Part shown: one piece after another, positions 29,471 through 44,509 of the stretch
Position numbering within the stretch: the stretch's first letter is position 1
How the letters are laid out: every line of letters starts with the position of its first letter
Assembly (NCBI GenBank): GCA_028023455.1
Contig: JAQFVV010006354.1
Span: forward strand, 2,245,615-2,309,614
Source: Epiperipatus broadwayi
Taxonomy: Eukaryota > Onychophora > Udeonychophora > Euonychophora > Peripatidae
Length of the DNA stretch: 64,000 nt
Direction: 5' to 3'
Notes under the pieces: model-generated
Told to the model about the DNA's origin: nothing
The model's database searches: none
What the model saw: only the letters and a program-made list of their open reading frames with translations
Made by a program: the position numbers and the translations under genes

Positions 29471-32400
29471 ATGGTAGACAAATGAAAAAATTTGAAACAA
29501 GAATAATAACAGTATTAACTTATGTACAAAAATTCGAAAACTGATTTGATAAAAGGAAATGTATTTTATAAATAAAAAAAAGAAATATGGACATGGAACT
29601 GATACTAATAGTGTTGAGGTGATTAGTGAGACAAGTAATAATAGAAAACTAAAGATTAAGAAGATTTGGGTTATTGCATACAATCAATATGTGATAACAA
29701 ATAGAGCCAATAGTGTTCAAATAAGTAAAACAATGTTGTTGTTTTTTTTTAAATATGCTAATGGTAAAATATTTTGAGTCATTTTTCTTGTTTGCTTTTA
29801 ACTGTAGTGTAATGCTAAAATGTTGGAAGTGTCTATGGTTTACTTAATTAAATTTAATTTTATTCTTTGTTGTGAATATTTTAATATGATACTCATATAT
29901 CATGGCTTAATTATCCTGACAAGAAATGATTTAATTATAATATCAACAAATTAAAAGTGTAGTAATAATAAAGCATTTTGCTTGTTTTCATATATAATGT
30001 TTCATGGTTATATGATGTAAATAAAGTGGTTTTCGGATTAAACTATGTGTTATATTTGATTACTTCCCAATGATTTGATGACAAAATAGCATCCACCATT
30101 ATCAAAATTAATGTTTTTTTCGTTAATGTTTTTTTTTTTTTTTGAAAAGTTAACTCTAACAATGACAGACATTATTTTATCAAAACATAGAGAAGTATAA
30201 GAAAACATAACGCATAGTTTAACCCCAAAACTACTTAATATATATATATATATATATATATCACAGTATTTAAAAAATAATAAAGAAATTTGTTGATCTT
30301 GTTTAATTTTTATTTTACTTGATTTATGGATAACGGAAATGTTGGAGTATTAATATATCTATGGCAACTACATTATTCAAACAATATTTTTATTTATTAT
30401 TAACCTTTAGCATCATCTGTTGTGATCAATTTTTGAAAAAAATATAAACAGGTGAATAAATAAACGGATTTTAGAAATATTTAAGTAAATCATAAAAGCT
30501 TACTTAAAGAGAATTAATATTATTAAGTATTATATATTTCAACTTCTGTTATTATAATCACCATAGCAACATCTATTATAAAATTAAATATGTTATGTTT
30601 TCTATATGTTTGTCATCAATTAGTTATAAATATTATTAAAAAAAACATACATAAAAATATTTATATCCATTAAAATGTAATACAAATTCTTTATTTTGGT
30701 TTAAAATTAAAAAAAAAAAAATATTAAACTTGTAAAACAGGATTACATTTTCACTGTGTTCATTTTTTCAAAAATCTCCATTTCACTTACTAATTATAAG
30801 CAAACATTTTTTGAACAAATTTTTCACAATAAAGTGAAATTTGAGCAATTTCCAACAGTTGTTGTGACAACAATAACATCATCTAGAGTATATTGTAACT
30901 AGAAAAGAGACACTGTAATTTGAATTCTTGAAATTTTATCATTGCCAGAACAGAAACATTTAAATCTATGTTTGAAAATTTATTAAATATTATAATTTAG
31001 GTGATTAATTCATAAAACTATGGAAGACTAAAATTTTTTACTATATGCCCATTCAATTGGAGCTACTTGCTGATAATATACCATGGGAAATGACAAGAAT
31101 GTGAAATAAAAAAAAACTCATCAAAATGCATTGTATTGCAGATCAGCTATATAAAGATATTCTGTGGTTAAAAACATTGACTTATTTATGATGATATAAA
31201 CTTCCATTGTATGTCTATGGATACCATATTTAAGATCAATGAATTTTACAATCTTAATTAACTCAACTTATGCATGATATTAAGCAATTTAAACTTCACT
31301 TTCATAATTTCCAAATAAAAAGCATATATTCATTCTTCACTTGAATAGAATTGAATTGTGTCATTGGAATAATTCTCTTTATATGTTATCATCAATCAAA
31401 AAGAAAAATAAAGTCAGTGATGTGTAATCTTATATTGACTAAATATCTGCTGTTTTTCAAAGCTTAGATACATTTATATGCATAAAAGACAATATCAGAA
31501 GTTAAATGCAAATGTTCTTGGATTCGAATTTTCAATATTTACCACTCATTGTCATCTTCTCTATTTAAAGGAAAATCATCCCTGCATCTAAGGATTGGAA
31601 AATTGAGAGATTGCATTAAAGAATAAATAGAGATCAATTTTCATTTGATCACATTTTTTTTATCATGTTATATGCAATTTAATAATTCCACTGAGGTTTT
31701 TAAAATCTTTCCTTCCATTTTATGTATAATATTATTGTCTGGCAACACATTTTTAGGGTGCACATATATTTTATTATTATTATTATTATTATTGTTTTTA
31801 GTCTATTGCAAACATCGAGTACTCTGTTATTTTTTTGGTTAATATTGTTATAAATTTTCATTATAAACCAATAAATTTAGAGTTGACTTAAAATCCAGTA
31901 AATCTGTCTAATTATTTCTTTTGAATGTGTAAGATAATTTTGCCATTAAAAGTTTGATCCAATATCAATCTTGTTAAACAATTCAAAACAAAGCAAAACT
32001 CGCCATTATGTGCTAGTATGAGATAGTGATCATGTGATGTTTAGTGGTTTAATATCAATCTTGGTAAGTGAAATAGAATTATATATATAGGTGTATATTT
32101 TATACATCATTTTTAACTGTGATTACATATAAATTTTATATTTGTTACTACATATAAATATTTGCTTATTTATCTAAGTCAACATTAGGGGTAGAAATAA
32201 CTTCATTAGGTCAGAGTTGATTATTTATTGGTTTATCTTGCTGGATACAAAAATCTTAATAGATTTTGGTCTGTCATTAGTCAGAATGATCTGTCTTAAT
32301 TACTTTAAAAAAAATATTAAAATGGAGATCATAAATTTCATTAACAAGTTTAACTTAATATTATCTTTGGCTTGGATAACTGACAATTATTATCATGTAT

Positions 32401-33621
32401 AGTTTAATTATTATAAAATCCATTTCTTTATAATCGTCTGTTTGGAGGTTTAAGTAGATGAATAAGATCAAAGATTGTAAATCAGGAAATGTCCAATAGA
32501 AACCTATGGTACATTTTATATAATGTGATTAGGTGCTTTAAAAAGTGAAATTATCTAATAGATTTAATGATAATAAATTCTTGTGGAATGTTTTATTTTA
32601 GAATATAACTGAAGTAATAAATGCATATTGATATAAGGTAGGGTATGGATGAAATGTTAATATTATATTTAACATTTTATTAAAATAGATATAAAACTGA
32701 GCAAAGCTTTATTTCATTTAAACATTATAAATTTTGTGTAGTTTAGAAAACATTCTAAAAATGTAATTATAATTATTATGAAACTAGTTGATTTAAATAA
32801 AATGTCATTAAATATTAAAGTAAATTTGCATACTATAAATAATATTAGATTATTAATGTATGTTGGAGTTTACTTATTTATTGATTTGAATTTAGTTTTA
32901 TTGAATTATCAATCATATAAATAGCTTAGGCATACACCATTGTTTATGGCAATGATAAATGATTTCACTGCTTATTGCAGTTTACTTTGGAACTGTGAAT
33001 AGATTTGTTGATACCTCAGGTGATGATCTCATGTGCTTTATTTCGTATTAAATATAATCTTGATAAATTAGATTTTAATGGAGAATTTTAGTATTTAATG
33101 ATAGTGTAGTGGAGAATTTAAATAATTATATATGGAAAATATTGTTACTGCCTAGTGTGATCAATAACTAAGCTAAATAAATTTGCAAAGGTTCTAACAG
33201 AGTTGCTATTTGTTTATTCATGTTTTTGCTACTTGATAAATAATAAAAATTTAAAATCCATTTCTTTATGACAAATATTTTCTGCACAAACATAGATAGG
33301 TAATATTACAGAAAATCCATTACTAATGTGACAAAGTAGCTACTCAATGCTAGTCAATGATGATCATGTACATGTATGTAGCAATTATTACAAAATTCCA
33401 AATCAACTTTGGACTTTCATAAAATGACATTCCACATTTAGGCTAGATCTATATCATTATAAATGATATTTCAATTCTGAGACATAGTAATGAGGTTTAT
33501 ATTATCATCCCACATTACAATCAATTGTCCATTGCAAAATGGTGACCAATGTTTAGGCTATGTTTTATTCAGATTAGATCAATCATCTCCCCAACATCAA
33601 TCATTTATTGTCATGTTACAA
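29471..33621. other. A+T-rich spacer, no gene seen
   Basis: Four kilobases without a credible gene. Small features are (AT)n at 30238-30261 and an ATT run near 31772-31792. Reading frames are short and of low complexity. Confidence 0.55.
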
Positions 33622-33654
33622 TATATATATATATATATATATATATTGTATACA

Positions 33655-33701
<47 letters not shown>
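33622..33701. repeat. Interrupted (AT)n microsatellite
   Basis: AT runs at 33622-33646 and 33657-33701, about 120 bp outside the 3' end of PLE copy B. Confidence 0.9.
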
Positions 33702-33706
<5 letters not shown>

Positions 33707-33822
33707 GGTATACAATATGCAATTACATTAATTTAAAATTAAAATAAAAATTTAAGTTCATAAATAAAGACTAAAAGCTAAAAAAATTAAAGAGTTGTTA
33801 AACATATATATTTATATATATG

Positions 33823-36165
33823 TTAAAATGAATATTTGCACAGGTTAAATATAAAAAATACATATTTTGCGGGTTCATCCATGTTAAAAACTTTTAATAT
33901 TAATATACTGACGTTTCGACTTGGTCACACAAGCCATCCACAGAGTTATAAAAAGTAGAAAGATGGTTGAAAAGGCACTACGATCACTGATTTGAATAAA
34001 ATGTTAAAATTCCACCAATAGCAAAAAATGTTAAATTTAGGAATGTTTTTTAAAAAAATATTTCCAAATAGGAGGAAGTTTACATGTATCATCTCGCTTA
34101 TTGATACAATCTGGCCTTTTAAGTATCTCAATGATTTCTCTAATTTTGCATTGGTAGAGATTATCACATCTGGATATGATCCTGGTACTAGAAAAATCAA
34201 TTTTATGACCTGAATCTATAGTATGGAGGGATAGTGCTGATGATGATGAGTGTTGTTTAACTGCATTAGCATTCTCATCTCTCCTAATACTGAAGTGATG
34301 ATTACTCATACCTATGTAAAAAGCTTTACAATTTTTACATGAGATTTGATAGACACCATGAGATTCAAGAGGAATTGAATCCTTAGGCTTGGTTATTATA
34401 TTGCTGATCTTTTGATGAGCAGAAAATGCTGTATCTATATTATAGCATTTTAATATACGTCCGATACTGTCTGTAGTTCCTTTTACATATGGAACACAAA
34501 TCCTAATAGCTGATTTATCACCTTTTTGTTTCCTATTTTTTCTATTTTGGGCTTGAAATAAGGCTTTTTTATAAATTTGAAATTATAACTATTTGCTAAT
34601 AAAACACTATTAATATGATTTATTTCTTCTTTCAGATGTGTCTCATCTGAAAGGTTAATTGCTCTATTTAAAAGAGTTTTGGCTACAGAAACTATCTGAG
34701 TTGGGTGATGATGAGAATGGAAATGCAAATATCTGTCTGTGTTTGTATCCTTTCTGTAAATAGAAAAAGATAAACTGTTTGGTGTTCTGGTGAATAGAAC
34801 ATCAAGAAAAGGGAGTTTTCCATCAGACTCTGTCTCCATTGGAAATGTAATATGTGGATGCATATTATTTAAATGTAAGAAAAAATTATCTAATTTATTT
34901 TTTCCATGTTGCCATATGACAAAAGTGTCAATCTATGTATCTGAGACAAATGAGAAATTTTAAAGATGATGATTCTAAAGCACGAGTTTCTATATATTCC
35001 ATGAATAAATCAGCTATTACTCCTGAGATAGGTGAGCCCATAGGAGTACCAAAACTTGTCTGTAATGCTGTCCATTGTATACAAAATATGTATTTAAGAG
35101 ACAATGTTTAATTAAAGCAACAATATGATCTGGTAAATTGCAACGTTGTGAAATTATATTTAAAGCTTCATCAATTGGAATGTTTGTAAACAAAGACACG
35201 ACATCAAAACTGACCAGATTGTCATTAGCATTAATTTTTAAACTTTTTAAAACAGAAATAAAATGAAGAGAGTTTTTAATATATGATTTAATAGATGGGA
35301 TTGTAGGTTTAATGAAATCCAATAAGTATCTGGCTAAAATATGAGTTGGAGAACCTATTGCACTTACTATTGGATGAAGGGGGGTATCTGGTTTGTGAAT
35401 TTTTGGAAGTCCATAAAATTTTGGACAGACACAAGATTTTTCACGAGGGTTTATTTTATTTTTTATCTCTGGTGATTTATTAATAATAGCTTTTGTTGTT
35501 TTTTTCCAAATACGTAGTATGATCTCTTTTTGATAGTTTATAAGTTTTATCATTAAGCAGATCTAAAATTTTATTATGGTAAATGCCATGATCCATTACG
35601 ACTGTGGCATTACTTTTATCAGCTGGAAGTACAACAATTGATTTGTCCGATTTTATATTATTTAACGCTTGTCTTTCTTTCTTTGAAATATTATTTTTAG
35701 GAAGCTTAGCTTTTTTAAAAATATTACAAATCTCAGCTCTAGCCAAATCAGCCGATGTAGAATCAATTTTATGGAGAGCTGATTCAACATTACAAACAAT
35801 TTTCTCAAAAGGTATTCAGGAAGGTGTTAAAGCAAAATTGAAACCTTTTTCTAAAACCGAAATTTCATCCGTAGAGAGGGCTTTCCTAGATAAATTATAA
35901 ATGGTTTTTTTGATTTGGATACATAATTTTTGGGGATTGTGTTCTAATTAGCATTTGCGATTTTTTCTTTTGCTTTGCTGTTACAAATTCCGAATCTTTA
36001 AACGATCTAAAACTTGCAATATGATCAAAACTAGTCCACAGTAAAGGATGTATTTTATTACTAAGGAATAAACGTAAATGTACCAATACTTTATCAATTT
36101 TGTCTAAATTTTTCCGAGGTTCTTTAATAAAAGAGTTTAAAATAATATTGCTAGTTTTCCTTAGA
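33823..36165 (-). pseudogene. Penelope-like element, copy B (RT + GIY-YIG, broken)
   Basis: The minus-strand PLE coding region lies in five frames. 36176-35895 is the N-terminal part (ILRKTSNIILNSFIKEPRKN). 35746-35480 has LPADKSNATVV, typical of the PLE fingers region. 35553-35017 has FYGLPKIHK and LVSFDVVSLFTNIPIDEAL (motif A with catalytic Asp). 34863-34483 is the post-palm region and 34309-34037 the endonuclease C-terminal half. The MGSPISG motif is frame-shifted, and one extra base splits the YIDD motif (about 34935). The 3' terminal sequence ends at 33823 (GTTAAAATGAATATTTGCAC). The 5' end is cut at about 36165, where it meets a plus-strand fragment of the same family. Confidence 0.9.
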
Positions 36166-36775
36166 ATGCTCATCAAAAGATCAGCAATATAATAACCAAG
36201 CCTAAGGATTCAATCCCTCTTGAATCTCATGGTGTCTATTAAATCTCATGTAAAAATTGTAAAGCTTCTTACATAGGTATGAGTAATCATAACATCAGTG
36301 TTAGGAGAGATGAGCATGCTAATGCAGTTAAACAACACTCATCATCATCAGCACTCTCACTCCATACTATAGATTCAGGTCATAAAATTGATTTTTCTAG
36401 TACCAGGATCATATCCAGATGTGATAGTCTCTACCAATGCAAAATTAGAGAAGCCATTGAGATACTTAAAAGACTATATTGTATTAATAAGCGAAATGAT
36501 ACATGTAAACTTCCTCCTATTTGGAAAGATTTTTTTTAAAAACATTCCTAAATTTAACATTTTTTGCTATTGGTGGAATTTTAACATTTTATTCAAATTA
36601 GTGATTGTAGTGCCTCTACAACCGTATTTGTACCTTTTATAACTCTGTGGATGGCTTGTGTGACCAAGTCAAAATGTTTGTATATTAATATTAAAAGTTT
36701 TTAACACGGATGAACCCGCAAAATATGTACTTTATATATTTAACCCGTGCAAATCTTCATTTTAACATTATTAAC
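36163..36775 (+). mobile_element. PLE partial tandem copy (pseudo-LTR) upstream of copy C
   Basis: Starts abruptly at AHQKISNIITKPKDS coding sequence and carries the complete GIY-YIG half on the plus strand. GVY is followed by a stop where copy D has Gln (TAA). CKNCKASYIGMS and SVRRDEHANAV are present. It ends with the 3' terminal sequence (GACCAAGTCAAAATG, TTAACCCGTGCAAATCTTC). It is followed directly by the start of copy C in the same orientation, the arrangement known as a pLTR in Penelope-like elements. With copy B it also forms a ~600 bp inverted repeat. Confidence 0.8.
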
Positions 36776-39262
36776 CTCTATGGAGAGGAAATTTTTAAAC
36801 AGCTTCATATGTTTGAAAGAATGTGGATTAAGAAATGAAGGTTACTTTGTAATTTATCTTTTTTATTAGCGTGCAAAAATCACAATATTATACCCACATG
36901 CTGTAAAATTGTGTTTCACAAGAACAATTATAATGTTAGTAAAATTCTAAGGAAAACTAGCAATATTATTTTAAACTCTTTTATTAAAGAAACTCGGAAA
37001 AATTTAAACAAAATTGATAAAGTATTGCTACATTTACGTTTATTCCTTAGTAATAAAATACATCTTTTACTGTGGACTAGTTTTGACCGTATTGCAAGTT
37101 TTAGATTGTTTAAAGATTCGGAATTTGTAACAGCAAAGCAAAAGAAAAAATTGCAAATGCTAATTAGAACACAATCCCCAAACATTATGTATCGAAATCA
37201 AAAAACCGTTTATAATTTATCTAGGAAAGCCCTCTCTACGGATGAAATTACAGTTTTAGAAAAAGGTTTCAATTTTGCTTTAACACCTTCCTGGATACCT
37301 TTTGAGAAAATTGTTTGTAATATTGAATCAGCTCTTGATAAAATTGATTCTACATCGGCTGATTTGGCTAGAGCTGAGATTTGTAATATTTTTTTAAAAA
37401 GCTAAGCTTCCTAAAAATAATATTTCAAAGAAAGAAAGACAAGCATTAAATAATATAAAATCGGACAAATCAATTGTTGTACTTCCAGCTGATAAAGGTA
37501 ATGCCACAGTCATAATGGATTGTGACATTTACCTTAATAAAATTTTATATCTGCTTAATGATACAACTTATAAACTATCAAAAAGAGATAATACTACGTA
37601 TTTGGAAAAAAAACAACAAAAGCTATTATTAATAAATCACCTATTGAAACAGAGATAAAAAATAAAATAATCCCTCGTGAAAAATCTTGTGTCTGTCCAA
37701 AATTTTATGGACTTCCAAAAATTCACAAACCAGATATCCCCTTTGTCCAATAGTAAGTGCAATAGGTTCTCCAACTCATATTTTAGCCAGATACTTATCG
37801 GATTTCATTAAACCTACAATCCCATCTATTAAATCATATATTAAAAACTCTCTTCATTTTATTTCTATTTTAAAACAGTTTAAAAATTAATGCTAATGAC
37901 ATTCTGGTCAGTTTTGATGTTGTGTCTTTGTTTACAAACATTCAAATTGATGAAGCTTTAAATATAATCTCACAACGTTGCAAGTTACCAGACCATATTA
38001 TTGCTTTAATTAAACATTGTCTCTTAAATACATATTTTGTATACAATGGACAGCATTACAAACAAGTTTTTGGTACTCCTATGGGCTCACCTATCTCAGG
38101 AGTAATAGCTGATTTATTCATGGAATATATAAAAACTCGTGCTTTAGAATCATCATCTTTAAAACCTCTCATTTGGCTCAGATACATTGATGATACTTTT
38201 GTCATATAGCAACATGGAAAAAATAAATTAGATAATTTTTTCTTACATTTAAATAATATGCATCCTCATATTAAATTTCCAATGGAGACAGAGTCTGATG
38301 GAAAACACCCTTTTCTTGATGTTCTAGTCACCAGAACACCAAATAGTTTATCTTTTTCTATTTACAGAAAGGATACACACACAGACAGATATTTGCATTT
38401 CCATTCTCATCATCACCCAACTCAGATAGTTTCTGTAGCCAAAACTCTTTTAAATAGAGCAATTAACTTTTCAGATGAGACACGTCTAAAAGAAGAAATA
38501 AATCATATTAATAATGTTTTATTAGCAAATAGTTATAATTACAAATTTATAAAAAAAGCCTTATTTCAAGCCCAAAATAGAAAAAAATAGGAAACAAAAA
38601 GATGATAAATCAGCTATTAGGAATTGTGTTCCATATGTAAATGGAACTACAGACAGTATCGGATGTATATTAAAACACTATAATATAGATACAACATTTT
38701 CTGCTCATCAAAAGATCAGCAATATCATAACCAAGCCTAAGGATTCAATCCCTCTTAAATCTCATGGTGTCCATCAAATCTCATGTAAAAATTGTAAAGT
38801 TTCTTACATAGGTATGAGTAATCATCGCATCAGTGTTAGGAGAGATGAGCATGCTAATGCAGTTAAACAACACTCATCATCATCAGCACTCTCCCTCCAT
38901 ACTATAGATTCAGGTCATAAAATTGATTTTTCTAGTACCAGGATCATATCCAGATGTGATAATCTCTACCAATGCAAAATTAGAGAAGCCATTGAGATAC
39001 TTAAATGGCCAGATTGTATCAATAAGTGAGATGATAATGTAAACTTCCTCCTATTTGGAAATATTTTTTTAAAAAACATTTCTAAATTTAACATTTTTTT
39101 GCTATTGGTGGAATTTTAACATTTTATTCAAATCAGTGATTGCAGCGCCTCTACAACCATCTTGCTACCTTTTATAACTCTGTGGATGGCTTGTGTGACC
39201 AAGTTGAAATGTCAGTATATTAATATTAAAAGTTTTTAACATGGATGAACCCACAAAATATG

Positions 39263-39267
<5 letters not shown>
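36776..39267 (+). pseudogene. Penelope-like element, copy C (near full length, broken)
   Basis: This copy keeps the most complete N-terminus. MERKFLNSFICLKECG (from about 36779) is followed after a shift by ACKNHNIIPTCC and then the long frame 36911-37405. Further pieces are 37400-37640 (LPADKGNATVIM), 37687-37890, 37922-38209 (motif A tail, GTPMGSPISG, LRYIDDTFVI), 38258-38590 and 38814-39029 (endonuclease). The Trp after YIDDTFVI is a TAG stop (38207-38209). Other frameshifts fall near 37405, 37640, 37740, 37890, 38590 and 39030. The 3' end runs to about 39267 and passes straight into (AT)n. Domain order is the canonical one for endonuclease-bearing PLEs. Confidence 0.9.

Positions 39268-39335
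<68 letters not shown>
39268..39335. repeat. (AT)n microsatellite at PLE C 3' end
   Basis: AT dinucleotide run abutting the terminal sequence of copy C. Confidence 0.95.
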
Positions 39336-39339
<4 letters not shown>

Positions 39340-39489
39340 CACAGATGCAAAACTTGTATTTAAGTATTTGAATGTACTTTTTTATAAAAAAAGTTAAAGA
39401 TGTAAATATAAAATATTTTTAGTAATATAAATGAAAAAGATTCCTATGTAATCTCAGTAAATGGAAATGATTGTGTTATGTCAGATGAA

Positions 39490-39640
39490 AGATATAGATA
39501 AGAGAACAAAAAATTACATGTCCAATAGAAGCAGCAACCAACACTCGGACCTTACTGAAAATTTGGAACAGGAAACCATGTTCAGTGAATCTGGACGATT
39601 GGTATAAAAATAAAAAATATTCAAATTAAAACAGTTCCAG
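39490..39640. other. GC-richer patch with short frame
   Basis: A 29-codon ATG-initiated plus-strand frame begins at about 39519 (MSNRSSNQHSDLTENLEQ) and ends at TAA near 39606. No family is recognised, and coding status is uncertain. Confidence 0.15.
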
Positions 39641-39690
39641 CTTGATTTTTTTTTAAGATGGGTGACAAGGTGCACTTTTCATCCTCTCTC

Positions 39691-39866
39691 TTATTTCAAA
39701 TGAAATGACTGATGAAATATGAATGGTACTATTGCATATCCTGAATCATATGGGTTCTGCAATAAAATAGTACCATAATTGAACCAGCTAACGCCACCTC
39801 CAGAACAACAGATTGGTCTTCCAATAAAGACTTCATGGGAATTGGCACCAGGAATGGGACTCTTCT
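39691..39866 (-). other. Candidate terminal exon, unrecognised protein
   Basis: On the minus strand a typical 3' splice acceptor (TTTATTTCTTACAG) precedes an open frame of about 57 codons ending in TAA (39691-39693). The frame includes GANSHEVFIGRPICCSGGG and NPYDSGYAIVPF and is GC-richer than its flanks. If the first AG were used, the frame would begin with TAG; use of the next AG (three bases on) gives an open exon. I recognise no domain and see no upstream exon. It may equally be a fragment of an unknown mobile element. Confidence 0.22.
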
Positions 39867-40179
39867 ACTGTAAGAAATAAACTGTAAAGTTTAAAAGTAA
39901 TTAAAAACTTTCATCAAGATTTGACAAGCTTTTAATAATCAAGTCAACCTAATTTTTAAAATGTACTTTTATCTGACTTTTAAGATTTCAAAATCAATTA
40001 ATAATTTTTAATTTTATATAATTGAGTTTGCTAATTTAATCATTTCCATTTTTTTATTAATATCTACTGACTAAATTATATAAATGTTAAATTAAAGTTG
40101 GGCATGAATGGCTGTGTAGATTTGTAAAGTTATATTAATTAATTAAGGGAGGGTTAATCTTCGGTTATTTGTTTCATAG
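39867..40179. other. A+T-rich spacer
   Basis: No feature seen. Confidence 0.5.
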
Positions 40180-40632
40180 TTAAATTATTGGTGTAATTAT
40201 TAAATGTAGCATGAGATCCGCTACATGCAGGATAATATTATACACTGCACTTGGGCAAAATAAATCCCATTTCTCATCGAACATTGGAAACAGATGGTAT
40301 TCCCTGCACCTTGGATCACCCCTTAAGCCTATGGAATGGGATAATAAGATGAAAAATGTTGTCCCTTTCAATGGAGTTATTTTACTGTTCTTCTCACCAG
40401 ACAGATGTACCATTCCTGTACTGGATGAGAGTTAATGTATTCTATAATCATGCTGTTCAGATGTGCATTCTTCATAGTATGTTATTGTGCCATCGTATTC
40501 ATGCTGCATTGAATACATCAATATATCAGATAGATTGGAGTTAGTTTGAATGCAAACTTTTGGCCTAAGGTTAAATAAGAGATAGAATTTTTTTTTCAAA
40601 TGCAATCTATGTAGTTTATTCATACTCAACAC
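40180..40632 (-). other. GC-richer minus-strand frame with one stop, unassigned
   Basis: One minus-strand frame stays open from 40632 to 40180 except for a single TAA at about 40432. It includes ILMYSMQHEYDGTITYYEE and, after the stop, GDPRCREYHLFPMFDEKWD. The plus strand also has a 75-codon frame here, so openness alone is weak evidence. No motif recognised; it could be a pseudogene, a pair of exons or mobile DNA. Confidence 0.2.
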
Positions 40633-41045
40633 TCTAATAAAATATTATTAAATTTATCTGTATGGATTGTTTAAAATAAAAATTTAAATTTAAAAATTAA
40701 TAACCAATCTAAAATAATAAATTGTATTCCTTAATTTTATTTATATGTGTGTTAATAAATGTTTGTGTGTTAATTACTAGTAGTGGCTTATTTCATTTTT
40801 TTTAAAATATTAATATATTTCTTTTAAGCATGTTTTATATTAAATCTCTGTGTCTTCATGAGCTAGTGCCATGTGCTGATGGTTGTAATAAAATATATGT
40901 ATAAAAGTGAGGTCTTAACAGTGTGTATCTGCATCTCTATAAATTTTCCAGATTCAAATAGCCTGGTGGCACCCTGTAGCACAGATACGGTAAGACTCTA
41001 TGATTGGCCTGACCATTATAATAATTTTTTAACTTGCATTTAGAT
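40633..41045. other. A+T-rich spacer
   Basis: No gene. A GC-richer patch near 40950-41010 (CCTGGTGGCACCCTGTAGC) is unassigned. Confidence 0.45.
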
Positions 41046-41336
41046 GATCACTAGATAGAGCTTCCCAATAGCTCTAATCAAGTTTTATTTTATGTGCCAA
41101 AAGAGAAATAATTCAAAATCTCTATTCTAAAGTCCATATCTTCAGACCAATTGTTTTTGAGCTTATGGCTCACCACAATGGAGCACTAAAATTTTAGAAA
41201 CTAGATCTAAAACATTAACTCAAAAGTCAGCACTTAATAAAACACATTTCTATCAATTTGAAAACCTTCACTTTTCAGACATGTAAATGCCTTCAAATCC
41301 AGCTTTACAAACCAGATAACTATATGGGTCTGTTAA
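41046..41336 (+). repeat. Dispersed copy of the 416 bp repeat
   Basis: Matches the units at 47.9-48.7 kb in order: TCACTAGATAGAGCTT, GAAATAATTCAAAATCT, CAGACCAATTG, AGCTTATGGCTCACC, GAAACTAGATCTAAA, TTTTCAGACATGTAAATG and CTTTACAAACCAGATA. It lacks the last third of the unit. Non-coding. Confidence 0.85.
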
Positions 41337-41785
41337 ATAATAACATGATTTTAATATAGGAATATTTTAGTGAGTTATAAATGATTGTAGAGAGTAAACA
41401 ATTATAAAATAATATAACCAAGTTGCTTTTTTCTTTCCTTCTCTTCAGTAATTATAATTAATTAGTTGTTAAATTTAATTGTTTCCATATAAATGAAGAG
41501 ATAATATCCATGAAAACAAAAATCATCTTTAACTGTTGATATTCCAAAAAAATATTCATTACTACTAATTGACAATCCCTGATACTAAACAAGTTTTACC
41601 CAATAACCTATAACAGTGATTTTGCTGGAGTATTTTGTTGAACTAAAATGAATTCAATCAGTTACTACTAATTGATAAAAACCACCACCAAAAAGCTATT
41701 ATAAGTTAATAAGAAAAGTTGTTTAGCCTCAGAGATTTTCAATTAGTACAAATTAATATTATCTTGGCAACATCAAAGGATAAAA

Positions 41786-42136
41786 GTGATTTCTGTTTCC
41801 ATGGATATCTCCTCATTTTTGTTCTTTATATATAAAGCAGTGTATTCTATCCCTTGTTTCTATAAGAAAGTTTACATAGGTAAGAGTAATTTGAGTTTAA
41901 ATAAAATAATAAATTTTCATAAAAGTAAAGTTAGAAATAAAGATCTTAGTTCTGCCTTGCATGACCATGGAAAAGATAAAAGCCACACTATTAATTTTGA
42001 TGAAGCTAACATTGTCTTCTTTGAGAGAAATGAAATAAAAAGAAGAATTAAAGTATCTTTATTATTGAAAATTTATTATTCTGAAACAATTAACTGGAAT
42101 CAAACCCATTTCCTCAGCCTCAGATCAAACCCCTAA
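41786..42136 (+). pseudogene. GIY-YIG endonuclease fragment of a third PLE lineage
   Basis: A 116-residue open frame. AVYSIPC (residues 18-24) is the GIY half and KKVYIGKS (27-34) the YIG half. SSALHDHGKDKSHTINFDEA (55-74) and ERNEIKRRIKVSLLL (80-94) match the usual downstream pattern of PLE endonucleases, with Glu80 or a neighbour as the likely metal ligand. The catalytic Arg normally in the helix after YIG is replaced (NKIINFHK), so it is probably inactive. No RT is recognisable upstream. The first 15 residues are probably not part of the domain, so the ATG is arbitrary. Confidence 0.72.
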
Positions 42137-44327
<2,191 letters not shown>

Positions 44328-44509
44328 TGTCTTTTTACAAGCTATTTTATAAACACTTATTTACAGAGTATCATTTATCTCATTAATCTCAATTAAATTT
44401 GAATCATCTTCGAATTATGACAGAATGTAAAAAGAATTAGCAAGTTTTTTATGAAAATAACTGGAATGTTTATGAAGATTTGGAATAGAAACTGTTAATT
44501 ATTTTTTAT

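Noticed and set aside
34028-36642. Frames antisense to or overlapping PLE copies B and C (for example those at 34028-34213, 35604-35900, 36388-36642)
   Set aside because: The opposite or alternate frame carries clear PLE motifs, so these are shadows.
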